DNA from: Rugalucina vietnamica
Taxonomy: Eukaryota; Mollusca; Bivalvia; Lucinida; Lucinidae
Direction of reading: 5' to 3'
Length of the DNA stretch: 64,000 bases
NCBI GenBank assembly: GCA_964017185.1
Contig: OZ024882.1
Location: 44,065,431 to 44,129,430 of the forward strand
Shown here: positions 23,110-33,454 of the stretch, in pieces
Position numbering within the stretch: the stretch's first letter is position 1
How the letters are laid out: every line of letters begins with the position of its first letter
The notes under the pieces: model-generated
What the model saw: only the letters and a program-made list of their open reading frames with translations
Databases searched by the model: none
What the model was told of the DNA's origin: nothing
Translations under genes and position numbers: made by a program

Positions 23110-23645
23110 AACTGAGTATCACAGCCAACGCAACTCGTCATTAAACTTAAGATAATTTTTTGTGGTTTTAAATGTATATATTGGTAACACGACAACTCGC
23201 CGACGGACAACTGACGGAATAACAACTAGGTGACAAAAACTCACGGACAGAAAAAAAAAAAACTCGCATACAAACCAACTGATCGACAACGACGTATATA
23301 TTAGTAGATTTATCCGAATTTCCCAATATATATAGTCAGACTATTTTCAAAGGTGACCTATAAAAATCAGCCGTCAGACTTTTTACTGCGTAAAACTGGG
23401 GAAGGGAAAAAAGAAGGAAATCAGCGATTTTGACAAATTTCATGCTAAAAGTGCAATCCACTCTAATCTAAAGCAGCAAAACACATTCAATAGTGAATTC
23501 TCCATAGCCGCAATACATTTTATTCAATAAGGCTAGATTGCCATACACTCATCGGACGACATCCCAAGATTTGAAATGAGTGAATTGTTGCGTTGGCTGT
23601 GGAACTCAGTTATTAACGTTTCATAAAACAAATGATTTTCCGAGA
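23110..23645. other. Unique stretch, nothing identified
   Basis: Short words such as ACAACTCGCCGACGGACAAC and a second CAACT-rich block occur near 23185-23240. No gene or family member seen. Confidence 0.4.
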
Positions 23646-23647
23646 AA

Positions 23648-24015
23648 GGTACAAGTAGGCAAAGATCAGGAAAAGGCGCAATCAGAAAGAGACTCCCACT
23701 CCAAAAACCGAGGCGGGAAAAAAACAAACTAACAATCAGGCACTTATACCATGAAACATATCGTAAGCCGAATGAGCAGCTATTTTCCCAATAGGTGGCC
23801 ACTCAGTAACCTTAACTTAATTAAAAATATGAAAACATACATAAGGCGCCAACAGCACAAACAATTTTAAACACCAAGACATAAAACAAAAAGAACCACC
23901 ACAGAAGTATCGCCTTGGAACGATCAGTAACACAAAGTTACTGGCGGGCTTAAACCGGTTTTATAGGATCCTAACCTCACCCTCAGCTTCTGCAGTGGTT
24001 CATAACATTTAGTAA
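23648..24015 (-). mobile_element. Family C repeat
   Basis: AAAGGTACAAGTAGGCAAAG to CTTCTGCAGTGGTTCATAAC. The frame at 23533-23802 is a by-product of this repeat and also appears in the copies at 48038 and 52578. Confidence 0.85.
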
Positions 24016-24524
24016 GTTCTTCGGTCCTCGTGGTGAATCTCTAACTAGTCAATGAATCATCAAGAACAAACAAATAAATCATGATAAACAGTCTCGATAT
24101 CACTTCTTGTTCTGACCCTTTCTGTCTATGGACAGGTCTATGGTTCATTAAAATATTAATTATATACTTGTATCGTAGTAATAATTCATTTTCCAGTACC
24201 TTTATCATAAATGATAGCATTCCATTGTTTCTCTGTAACATTAAGGTTAAACAAAAATAGACAATACCCATACAAAACCGTAATAAAACATATTGTATAC
24301 TAAAATGATTCTATCGCTACTACCTCTAAGTACATAATATGACCACTGTATGAAGAAAAAACTCAAACATGCACAACGTACCTACATCTTCATTTTCAAG
24401 TTACACTTCCCCTTTAGGGACATAATCGAAATCATATCAAACTTAGGGAGTGACAATAATTCTTATATTTGTTATTTAACATAAAGGTCACACTTTAGTC
24501 AATAACAGCTTGTTTTTCACTGGA

Positions 24525-24612
24525 CTAGTCAGCCATCAAAGAACTGACAAACACATGCGAACCTATTCAAGAAATAATATTGGTCTTTCTCATTAGTGAG
24601 AGACGAACGACC
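24525..24612 (+). mobile_element. RTE-like LINE, 88-bp 3' end
   Basis: CTAGTCAGCCATCAAAGAAC to GTGAGAGACGAACGACC. It matches the last bases of the LINEs at 37197-38954 and 55911-60658 and keeps the terminal hairpin. This is a strongly 5'-truncated insertion. Confidence 0.85.
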
Positions 24613-24619
24613 ACATGTA

Positions 24620-25610
24620 TGAACCTAACCCCTTCCTAACTAATTTTGGTTTCCGGGAAATTGAATTTGGTATTGGATGTTTTTCCAGCCCACTCCATCA
24701 ACATATAATGGACGCTGCCTAATTCATGTTTTTTTTTCTCTTCTTATTATAGTTACTATTCGTCTATATGTGTACTCAAACAGGTTAACCAGAGGTTTAA
24801 CATGCAGCAAACAAATCACTGCGTCTTCTATCTTGCTCTCACTATCTCTCCCTCACTGTCTCTCACCTTTTTACGAGCGCCACATGCGCCGTAGCTGAGC
24901 CTACTTGTTATGGCATTTTCTTTATAGTTGCTGGGTTTTACATGTTGCACTAGAGATCATATCTCAAAAACAAATACTAATAAGCCCACCATGTGGTCAG
25001 CAGACAGCCGAATATAGAATAGTATCATGACTTATTATTGTTTATGATCTAGAGATCACATTGTCTATGTTTTTGTCCATTTTTGTTTTGAATTATTATT
25101 AAGTTTGATCTCACTGCTTTTCGTGATTGGAACATCTCTGTTCAAAAGTAGCCGTTTAACATATTGCAGAAAATTCGCTTTTGTTGAAGCATAGGATTAA
25201 AAACAAAAGTACTGAAATCCTCGAAAAACTAAACCTTTAATTTGAGCCTAGTATGTGCACAATAATATTGAATCTTCTTTTATTGCCTCCGAAATATTAA
25301 TTTAATTGGTTATAAAAGCGTTTGCTTGTCAGTAGGCCCTATGCCCACTTTCAGATGGTTGATGTCAGCTTTTTTGTCAGCAGTCACTCTACTACTTTTC
25401 TCGACGACAAGATTCTGTAAAGAGCACATCAAGACAAATGTTCTTGGATATTTAACGCCAAAACCAATATTTAAGTTTGGTAACTAGCCAATAGGCATGT
25501 TGTGCCAGATGCACTCGTAAAAAGCATGTTGTGCGCAAAAGCGTAAAATTTTCACGTGTTGAGATGTTCCAATCCGTCCAAAAACAGTTCGCGTATAGTT
25601 TAGAATACGC
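24620..25610. other. 3' flank of the GPCR gene
   Basis: No repeat family recognised. A TTTATT at 25279-25284 (AATAAA on the minus strand) is the nearest clear polyadenylation hexamer downstream of the GPCR stop, about 335 bp away. CT-rich patches lie near 24830-24870. Confidence 0.4.
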
Positions 25611-25617
25611 ATGTATT

Positions 25618-26850
25618 TCACTCGTCAGTAGGCGTAGCCTGATTTAGGTCAGTGTCAGGGTGGCTAGCACTACAACAGCAACCAAAGAGACGCAGCAGCT
25701 GCTCTCTGAACTCTGCGTTGCTTAAGTAGAAAGCTATGTTTATCGAGTGGTTGATCTGACAGGCTGCCACAAGGATCAGTAGCATGATCTGATTTGAGGC
25801 ATTGCCATCATTCCCACCCATACGCAAAACCGCGTTTACTACTGTAGGCACACCAACGAGTATGATGTAAGCTACGGCAATGCCGATCAGCATTGCCGTT
25901 GTGCGGATCAGTCGGGCAGCATCCTCTTTGGTTGCCTGACGGGCTCTTATAGCCTGTCGTTGACTGATTTTGAATATGATGACAGGGGTGAGAGACAGCA
26001 ATACCACCAAAGGTATAGCAGTGATTAGAGCAATCATCATAAAACGAAGGCTGATGTGAGCCAATGTTGTATGTGCACTGGCGTCAAGTTTGCAGATGCC
26101 ATCCTCGATTTCCGAGTACTGGCTTGAGGCTACGACACCAGCAAAGATTGCGACACCACCACATACACACAGTGATATGATTCTGGCATTTCTAGACACA
26201 ACACGTTTGTACTGTAGAGGATACTTGACTGCTATGAACCTATCAATGCATATCAATGCAGTGATATAGGCAGCATTGGTTTTCATAATCAAGTCAACGG
26301 CCATAAAGACGGTACAGCCTATGTCCGCCATTGCCCTTGCGTCAAAATTAAAAACCATTGGTGAAGGCAGCAAATGAAAGGAGTTGGTTACCAAAACTCC
26401 AATGTTGGTGATTGCGAGAACTACTACCAACAGAGTGTGTGTCTTCAACTCTTTGGCAGATCGCAGCATTACAATGACTCCTGCTGTGTTGCCAAACAGA
26501 CCAAACGCCAAGAACAAGGCATTTATCCCAAGCATTGAGTAAGTCAGCACAGGGGATGAAATTTGATCATTGGTGCTGAGCGCATTTCTACTTACGTTAC
26601 GTAAGTAAATGGACGAGATGTTGAGGCCAGTGTCATTTGTTAAGACGTCATTGTCTGTCCAGGTCTCTGGCGTTGTGTAGGCTGTTGTTTGTCCTACTCC
26701 ATCTTCACTTGTCAAGTTCTCCGGTGAGATGTAGGCAGTTGTGAGTTCTACTCCATTCTCACTTGTCCAGTTCTTTGACCAGGTTACGTTAGGAGGAAAA
26801 TTCATTCCGTTTGTTACTGGCCACGATGTATTGGTTGTTGACATATGCAT
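25618..26850 (-). CDS. Rhodopsin-family (class A) G-protein-coupled receptor
   Basis: A 410-residue single coding exon for a plasma-membrane receptor. The N-terminus (1-100) has seven N-glycosylation sequons (N7, N21, N27, N45, N72, N77, N85) and a tandem 18-residue repeat at 30-65 (SENGVELTTAY, then SEDGVGQTTAY). Seven membrane segments are visible: about 105-129 (GN at 120-121), 138-160, 176-207 (C179, DRF at 203-205), 223-243, 264-292 (P280), 316-340 (P335) and 353-377 (NIAFY for NPxxY). C253 can pair with C179. The tail has CCC at 391-393, a likely palmitoylation site. Variant motifs: DRF for DRY, LAITN for LAxxD, no tryptophan in TM6. The ligand is unknown; an orphan peptide-type receptor is plausible. 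A splice acceptor (TTTATTTATAG) ends 4 bp before the ATG, so the 5' UTR is split. Confidence 0.93.
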   Translation of the reverse strand: MHMSTTNTSWPVTNGMNFPPNVTWSKNWTSENGVELTTAYISPENLTSEDGVGQTTAYTTPETWTDNDVLTNDTGLNISSIYLRNVSRNALSTNDQISSPVLTYSMLGINALFLAFGLFGNTAGVIVMLRSAKELKTHTLLVVVLAITNIGVLVTNSFHLLPSPMVFNFDARAMADIGCTVFMAVDLIMKTNAAYITALICIDRFIAVKYPLQYKRVVSRNARIISLCVCGGVAIFAGVVASSQYSEIEDGICKLDASAHTTLAHISLRFMMIALITAIPLVVLLSLTPVIIFKISQRQAIRARQATKEDAARLIRTTAMLIGIAVAYIILVGVPTVVNAVLRMGGNDGNASNQIMLLILVAACQINHSINIAFYLSNAEFREQLLRLFGCCCSASHPDTDLNQATPTDE

Positions 26851-26865
26851 TCTCCTATAAATAAA
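26851..26865 (-). promoter_or_regulatory. Splice acceptor just upstream of the GPCR start
   Basis: On the minus strand TTTTATTTATAG is followed by GAGA and the start codon. It supports at least one non-coding 5' exon at higher coordinates. Confidence 0.6.
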
Positions 26866-26914
26866 ATCATGAAAAAAATAACAGTTCTTATTTACAAGTT
26901 ATCATATTGTTATA

Positions 26915-27150
26915 TGAGCCGCCGCATGGGAAATCCAACAATCTGCATAGGCAAAAACAAAGGCACAAATCAGCTTGGAGTTCGCAGAAACTGCGAAGCT
27001 GATCAGCGCCTATGTTTTCGCTCCTCGGATAGTACAGTTCCTCTCCTACTTAAATCAGAAATTTCAAGCTTCTAGTGCATTTCTGTGACTGTACAGGTCG
27101 GCTTGTGTCGGACCTGTTCGGAAACCACATTGTTGGTTTTCCCACGAGGT
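26915..27150. mobile_element. Family B MITE in the presumed GPCR 5' intron
   Basis: TGAGCCGCCGCATGGGAAAT to GTTGGTTTTCCCACGAGG. It keeps GCGAAGCTGATCAGCGCC. The outermost right bases have been lost. Confidence 0.85.
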
Positions 27151-27432
27151 GCATGCAATGGTTGCCCGCCGAGAAATCTCGGTTGAGCAGTGTCCAAGTC
27201 AATCGGATGGAAAAGGAGAGGACGCAGATTAGATCCATAGCTTGTTCAATATGTCGGACTACCATAGGGCCTTGCATATTAACAGTACCTTAAACCCAGC
27301 AATAACCAACTATTATTATTTGGCAAATGTGATTAGACCGTTACCAATTATTGATCATGTTTGAATCGTGGTTCAAATCTATGAAACAATGACACCATCA
27401 AATTAAACCACATATTATATATAAATACTCAC

Positions 27433-27510
27433 TAGATTCTGAGTTTGGTCTCCCTTTTGTCTGGTGACATTTCATCTGGCGATCTTTTATCGATCCTTGT
27501 ACTGGTTAAA
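27433..27510 (-). other. Candidate 5' UTR exon of the GPCR gene
   Basis: 78 bp between an acceptor (CTTCTATTTCAG) and a donor (GTGAGTATTT). Joined to the GPCR exon, its longest frame closes at the junction (TA then G), and a short upstream ORF starting at ATGTCACCAGAC ends there too. It therefore cannot extend the receptor. It shares AAAAGGGAGACCAAA and surrounding sequence with the exon at 32616-32753. Confidence 0.45.
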
Positions 27511-27551
27511 CTGAAATAGAAGCTAGTGTTAGGTCAAAGAATGTTATTATG

Positions 27552-27788
27552 TGAGCCGCCACATGGGAAAACCAACAATCTGCCTAGGCGAAAACAAAGG
27601 CGCAGATCAGCTTCGCGGTAACCGCGAAGCTGATCAGCGCCTTTGTTTACGCTACTCGGATAGTACAATTCCTCTTCTACTTAAATCAGAAAATTCAGGC
27701 TTCTAGCTCTTTTCTGTGACTGTACAGCCCGGTTTTGTGTCGGACCTGTTCGGAAACCACATTGTTGGTTTTCCCACGAGGCGGCTTA
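27552..27788. mobile_element. Family B MITE, full length
   Basis: TGAGCCGCCACATGGGAAAA to TTTTCCCACGAGGCGGCTTA. It has an almost perfect inner palindrome at 27598-27643 (GGCGCAGATCAGCTTCGCGG and complement). This is the best reference copy of the family. Confidence 0.92.
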
Positions 27789-28019
27789 TATTCAATGATC
27801 TTACAACACTCACCCTCAACAATGAGAAGTAAGTGTGCGATAAATCCTTGTAGTACGCGTAAATGTTTCGTATATGAAGTAAAATATTTGGGTTACAAAT
27901 GAACTTTTGGGAAACAGATGCTCATTCCTCTTTGTGTCAGTATTTATTTGTAATTTGACTAGCAAACAGTACTACGTTAAGGGTCATCTTCTTAACAATG
28001 GTTTAATTATTGACCCCGT

Positions 28020-28212
28020 TTAGGCATGTTGTCTTTGATTTATTCTTCCCTTGTGCAAAATTTTGAATTTGCAGTAATACTTTTCTGGCAATCGTCGCCG
28101 GTTTATAAAGCATCACTGATTAGGGTTCATTACCCGAAGTTGCGCAATATAACCCATACTATCTCCCTTTGAATATCTCCGTTTTCACTGCTTCCAAAGG
28201 ATCAAACATTTT
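28020..28212 (-). mobile_element. Family D repeat, partial
   Basis: CCCCGTTTAGGCA, GTAATGAACCC-type block inverted (GGGTTCATTACCCGAAG), and ACTGCTTCCAAAGGATCAAAC at the end. Inverse of 31893-32070. Confidence 0.7.
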
Positions 28213-28554
28213 TTTTTTTTATATTTGTTTTAAAATAGATTTTTGTCGCCTTCAAAGTGGACAATTTACATTGTTGTTACGGGCGTCGTCTATGACGTTA
28301 ATGCACGAGAGGTCATAACACTTTTAATGACATGACCTTATCCACTGGAAAACAGCGACGTCCGATGAAAAACGATTTATCATTAGATTCCGATTCCGTC
28401 CTTATAATGAACATCTCTTTGCGCAGATTTGCAACGAAGAGGATCCGCGATCCAGCCTCACGCCCAGAACACTGCTTTCAAAAAGGCTTTACTGATGAAA
28501 ACGATTAAGTCAGTATTATGAACAAAGAGGTGTGCCAGTTGTTTTTCTCGGAAT

Positions 28555-28655
28555 CCTACCGTTGTCGCTTACTTACTGATTTGCCCGTCTCATATGAGCT
28601 GAATTAATCTTGAAAGGGACGTAAAACTTAATTAAATAAATAAATAAATAAAAAC
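28555..28655 (+). mobile_element. SINE 3' fragment with AAAT tail
   Basis: GCCCGTCTCATATGAGCTGA and TCTTGAAAGGGACGTAAAAC, then a short (AAAT)n run. It matches the last third of 22386-22650. Confidence 0.75.
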
Positions 28656-28668
28656 TAAATATACTTAC

Positions 28669-28743
28669 CAAAGTACCGTCTATAGCCGTCTATAATCTCT
28701 GGAAGCCTTATCGATACATCTACCTTCGTCTTGAACGTTTTGA
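28669..28743 (-). other. Candidate upstream exon
   Basis: 75 bp with a long polypyrimidine acceptor (a T15 run, then ATCTAG) and a strong donor GTAAGTATAT. One frame stays open (KTFKTKVDVSIRL and onward) but has no partner in the next candidate exon. A non-coding 5' exon of the GPCR transcript is the simpler reading. Confidence 0.4.
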
Positions 28744-29029
28744 CTAGATAAAAAAAAAAAAAAAAGATCACCAATTAATTCGGAAAGGGTGATATGATAT
28801 CGTTTGAGATGATCAAGAAATTCATGTTTTAGCGGACAAGGGAAACACTTTCGCTTGCTTAACACAAGTGCTTGCTTAATAGATGGGATATTCAGACATG
28901 AGCGTGTGCTTCCTATATGTAACCATGTTACTTAGATATAAATAAAAACACTGATCTGTTTACAAAATGTTAAAACCTTGAAGAACTGAAAATAGATACA
29001 GCCGTAGTGCAAAAATCTTTTTGGACAGG

Positions 29030-29230
29030 TGTTAGTATATTATCACGTGTAATGTATAGCCCCTTGAACCCCACTTTTATATAACAAATCTGGGGCGGTT
29101 CTAACGTGTACCCACAATCTATGTTTTGAGCAAAAATAAGAAAAATATCATTTTTTTTTCAGCCAAAATTTTTCAATTTTGAAACCTTAAAAATTATCTG
29201 TTTATTGCATAGGGAAGTTTTCGTAATGTC
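29030..29230. mobile_element. Family A MITE, core half deleted
   Basis: CCTTGAACCCCACTTTTATA and an abrupt jump at 29097 to GGCGGTTCTAACGTGTACCC, then the other end TAGGGAAGTTTTCGTAATG. One arm of the palindrome is gone. Confidence 0.8.
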
Positions 29231-29261
29231 CTTAGGTCAATGAGAAAGCCTATTTTTTGTT

Positions 29262-29424
29262 GATGAATATGAATATTTACCATGATGAATATGAATATTT
29301 ACCATGATGAATATGAATATTTACCATGATGAATATGAAAATTTACCATAATGAATATGAGTATTTACCATGATGAATATGAATATTTACATGATATGGA
29401 TGATGAATATGAATATTTACCATG
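29262..29424 (+). repeat. 22-bp minisatellite
   Basis: About seven copies of GATGAATATGAATATTTACCAT. The last two are interrupted by GATATG. Confidence 0.95.
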
Positions 29425-29547
29425 ATATACATTATGTAAGATTTTGGTTTTAATTCATCTGATTGAAAAGAAAACTAAACGGATATACCTGACACAAAAA
29501 TGATAAAAGTAAAGATAAAATCTCTTTGAAAAGATGTTGCAATTTAC

Positions 29548-29826
29548 ATCAGGAAAACATGTCCGTGTAATGTATACCCACTTGAACCCCCATTTTTATA
29601 TAGCAAAAATGGGGTATGCAGTGGTACACCTATTTTTCTTATTTTTGCTCCAAAACATAAATTATGGGTACTCGTTAGAACCGTCTCGCCGAGGCGGTCC
29701 TAACATGTAACCACAATCAATGTTTTGAGCAAAAAAAAATGGAAATTTCAAGATGATTCTGATGAAATTTTCATTTTTTCCTACTGAAAAAAATCACTGT
29801 ATATTGCATGGGCATGTTTTCTTAAC
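29548..29826 (-). mobile_element. Family A MITE, near full length
   Basis: CATCAGGAAAACATGTCCGT to GGGCATGTTTTCTTAACGG, core AACCGTCTCGCCGAGGCGG at 29679-29698. Confidence 0.9.
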
Positions 29827-30599
29827 GGTAAAAATGGGGGAAATCAGTAATTTGTTTTTCAAATCAAATACATATGTATTGTCGGCATCTGTTATAATCG
29901 AATATGATGCGATCATAACAGATAAATAAAATAAACTTCGCTACATGAATATGTAATTTGGTTTAAACAATATTTATTTGAAATCGAGTATGCAACTATA
30001 TACAATGAACATGATGGTTAATTTTACACATTATACATGATGATTTAAACATAAGCCTAAGGCTTGTAGAGATCGTTTCCGCAAATATTTGGTAGAACTA
30101 CAAAAAAAAATAAAGTTAGTGTTATTGAGGCAACATATAGAAGGCGAATTTAATACAGTTAAGGCTTTAGTCCGGTATATCATGATAAGTTTACTACTGT
30201 CTATTTACCATTTTCAAGAAACTGCATTTTTCAAACTCTCACTTTTCTGAAAGATCTCGAGAAAACTATTACAACGTCACCATTTTGCAATCCAAAAGTG
30301 TTAAAACGTGTCACAAAAGTTTAAACAAAATCGGTTAACATGTAAAAGTTTTATGGAATATGGCCTTTTCCACTGGAAAAATGTCAGCAAGGGAAGAAAC
30401 TGTTTTCTCGAAAACAAAAAATCTAAATTTGTTTATTTTTCATTTAAAATGAATCAAACCAAAACAAAATTGTGTTGTATGCACAGCTGAGCACCAAACT
30501 TTTATCTTTTTCCACAGATTCCCTTGATGTTTAATCTAAACTTAAGGTGTTCGGGTTACCTCCCTTGCACATGCAAAATGCCTATTCAAAATATTTTTG

Positions 30600-30769
30600 G
30601 GAGATTGTGGGTACTCGTTAGAACCGCCTCGGCGAGGCGGTTCTAACTTGTACCCACAATCTATGTTTTGAGCAAAAATAAGAAAAATAACAAAATTTTT
30701 CAGTTGAAAATTTTCAATTTTTAAAGCTCAAAAAATCTCTGTTTACTGCATGGGCAAGTTTTCGTAATG
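30600..30769 (-). mobile_element. Family A MITE with intact palindrome, one end lost
   Basis: The palindrome at 30602-30660 is almost perfect (GATTGTGGGTACTCGTTAGA and complement, centre CCTCGGCGAGG). It runs on to GGGCAAGTTTTCGTAATGG. The left end is replaced by unrelated sequence exactly at the palindrome. Confidence 0.9.
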
Positions 30770-30951
30770 GTAAATTATTTCAAATAATTCAGATTTCATC
30801 ATTTTCTATAAACCATGTCAGTATCAAAGAGTCACCTCCTTTAGAGAGAGATATTTCATTACATGTACATTTACGAAGAGCCACACACGTCTTTATCAAA
30901 GCTTTAATACTTGTATAATTTCTACCTGTATAAAGAAAAATGACAATTTAA

Positions 30952-31128
30952 CTAAGAAGACCGGTTCTTCTTGAAACATTCTTGTTTGGTACATTTAATC
31001 AGACTGTTTTTGCACAAACTCTCAGCTTTAGAGGGCTCAGCAACACGCTTATCAGCAACTGCCAAGTTACTTCTTGGTTTGATTCCGTTGTCATCAGTGT
31101 TGCATGCTGGGTAAATTTCAGAAAAACA
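30952..31128 (-). CDS. Possible terminal exon of a small unknown gene
   Basis: 58 codons and a stop. The frame is entered in phase 0 from an acceptor-like AAGGTTATAG and ends SLCKNSLIKCTKQECFKKNR plus SS. It is rich in Lys, Asn and Ser with a Cys-x5-Cys-x4-Cys tail. It could join in frame to the exon at 32616-32753. No family is recognised, and the acceptor has a weak pyrimidine tract. Confidence 0.3.
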   Translation of the reverse strand, partial: CFSEIYPACNTDDNGIKPRSNLAVADKRVAEPSKAESLCKNSLIKCTKQECFKKNRSS

Positions 31129-31451
31129 CTATAACCTTTAGTTAAACATGATCTCAAGCTTCATATTTCACTCCTACATCCATCGCCAGTTTTCAGAGTT
31201 TTTTGCTGTTTTTTTTTCTAATCTTTAAGGCTGTCACAATAAATTCTTATAAAGAAGATAATTGCTTTACAGCATTAAGAAAACAAAATAAAGTGCTTGA
31301 CTCTGGCCACCTGTTTGTTTCAAGAATTAGGTGAAATTATGCCATTAACTTCTATTTACTCTTTGTCTCAAACAATAGACAATGGATACAGTGTCTGATC
31401 AGACTAAATGACGACATTCATTCATCAGGATAGCAGGACTGTGTACATTAT

Positions 31452-31686
31452 CCATTGCGAAATCTTGCCCATGCAATGAACAGAGATGTTTTAAGCTGTA
31501 AAAAATCAAAATTTCTGTAGAAAATTGTTGATATATTTCTTATTTTGGCTCAAAACGTAGATAGTACCCACAATCTATGTTTTGGAGCAAAAATAAGAAA
31601 AAAAAAGTGTACCACTGCATACCCCAGTTTTGCTAATAAAAGTAGGGTTAAAGGGGTATTCAATACACGGACTTGTTATCCTGATG
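31452..31686 (+). mobile_element. Family A MITE, half core
   Basis: CATTGCGAAATCTTGCCCAT to GGACTTGTTATCCTGATG. The core palindrome is reduced to TAGATAGTACCCACAATC. Confidence 0.85.
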
Positions 31687-31892
31687 TAACACTTAACCTC
31701 AATAGACGTACAGCCTGGGCCAAAAATTACAATCCTCCCTTAAAGTTAAGGAAGACCTTAGTTAAGGTGGCAAATTTTAGCATCCAGAAAGATGCATCTA
31801 AATTTTAATGAAATCAAACTTATCGGTTTGATTATGTAAATGACATTTAGTTTTACACACCTGTATATTTTCGTGAAAAAAAAAAATAAGGT

Positions 31893-32254
31893 TTGATCCT
31901 TTGGAAGCAGTAAAACATTCAAAGGGAGAGAGTATGGACTATATTGCGCAATTTCGGGTAATGAACCCTCGTCAGTAGCCCTTTTAAAACTGGCAACGAA
32001 AGCCAGACTATTGTACTGCAATTTCGAAATTTTCACGAGAAGTCTAAATCGAAGACACTTTCCTAAACGGGGCCAAATTATTCAAACATTGCTTAGAAGT
32101 ATGTTTCTAAACGTGAGTGTTTTGAACACTCTGAATATTTTTACTGATCTCAAAGGACAGAAATAAAATATAATCTGCACTATGGATGATGTACGGGGAG
32201 ACTTTTTACGGCCGCCACACGGCACAACACCAGCTGCAGTAATAGCAAAAAATA
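31893..32254 (+). mobile_element. Family D repeat, longest copy
   Basis: GATCCTTTGGAAGCAGTAAA, TATTGCGCAATTTCGGGTAA, CATTGCTTAGAAGTATGTTT, AATCTGCACTATGGATGATG and CCAGCTGCAGTAATA in order. It is followed eight bases later by a second, truncated start of the same element (32262-32322), a head-to-tail arrangement. Confidence 0.75.
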
Positions 32255-32261
32255 TAACGGT

Positions 32262-32322
32262 TTGATCCTTTGGAAGCAGTAAAACATTCAAAGGGAGAGA
32301 GTATGGACTATATTGCGCAATT
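32262..32322 (+). mobile_element. Family D repeat, truncated second unit
   Basis: Repeats the first 60 bases of 31893-32254 almost exactly, then breaks off after GCGCAATTTC. Confidence 0.75.
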
Positions 32323-32615
32323 TCAATTATTGATTTTAACGGTAAAATTTGTCACCTTAACTAAGGTAGGCCTTAACTTTAAGGAAGCATTGTAATTCAG
32401 GGCCCAGGTGTATACATTGTATATAATATCTACTTTAAAACATAGATTTGTGGGGTTTTGATAGCACTGCCTCTCATTGATGGATCCACAATTTATATTT
32501 TCATCAAAAATGAGACAAAAATAACTGCAAGTATTTAATTTCTCAGCTGTGTTAGAACAATCTATATAACATTGGTGTGCTTTCGTGTTGTATGAACGAA
32601 CGTACATGTACTTAC

Positions 32616-32753
32616 ATGTACCAGGGTCTTGGGTAGATCTTTAGTCTCCCTTTTATCTTTTTGCCTTTTGTTTCTCCGATCGAGTGCTGGTACGGGTTCA
32701 ACTGGAATGCAGTCTATTGGAACAGCTCGATCGATGTGCTTGGAGCCAACAGC
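32616..32753 (-). CDS. Possible internal exon of a small unknown gene
   Basis: 138 bp, 46 codons, phase 0 at both ends, between an acceptor (GGGTGTTTCAG) and a strong donor (GTAAGTAC). It reads AVGSKHIDRAVPIDCIPVEP then a basic, charged stretch with RRNKRQKDKRETK. Its second half resembles the candidate exon at 27433-27510, so one may be a duplicate of the other. No family is recognised. Confidence 0.4.
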
Positions 32754-33120
32754 CTGAAACACCCGCCATATCAGTGAGAAGAATATTTGTAAAAAATCCT
32801 GGTAGCTCTAGTACACATATCATATACACACTGCTCCTAGGCAAGTTAACAAGAGGACGCATATTTCTCCTCCCGTCGCTGGTCCTCTTCTTGAACCAGC
32901 AGGCGAGGAGGAATCACTGATCATTTAGAGGATTGATCGCTTCAAATATAAGGTATCAGACCAAGCAATACATGTTTTAGTTGATACTAATTATAGATTA
33001 TAAGGAAAAATGACATTCGCCAATATTTTGCAAAGTCAAAAGTAACAAAATACAAAGTAAAAAGTACGCAAGGACCAGAGAGGGGGCACTCAGCGTCAAT
33101 ACTTTGCCCAATGGCATAGA

Positions 33121-33342
33121 CATCAGGATAACCTGTCCATGTAATATCTACCCCCTTACATGTATATCACACTTTCATATAGCAAAACTGTGGTATGCAG
33201 GGGTGTACCTATTTTTTCTTACTTTTGCTTCACAATCTATGTTTTGTGCAAAAATAAGGAAAATATCAACAATTTTCTGATGGAATTTTAAATTTTGCAG
33301 CTGAAAAAAATTCTGTATATTGCATGGACAGGCTATCTTAAT
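33121..33342 (-). mobile_element. Family A MITE, core mostly deleted
   Basis: CATCAGGATAACCTGTCCAT to GGACAGGCTATCTTAATGG. Only CACAATCTATGTTTTG remains of the palindrome. Confidence 0.85.
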
Positions 33343-33454
33343 GGCGTCATCAGCGAGAGCAGCCTTCCTCAAAGCTTGTTAACTGGTTACCTTAACAATA
33401 AAATATACTTATTTGCAAAAGAAACGCGAAAAAAATATTTCATTTCTACTGAAA

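Larger units (their letters stand above)
18345..23110. repeat. Right outer arm of the inverted duplication
   Basis: Reverse complement of 40-5170. It ends near 23107, just after AGCACGGGTTAAAAT, matching ATTTTAACACGTGCT near 48-62. It shares the SINE, the Harbinger-like MITE and several family A and B copies with the left arm, which shows that a segment already carrying these insertions was duplicated. Confidence 0.85.
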
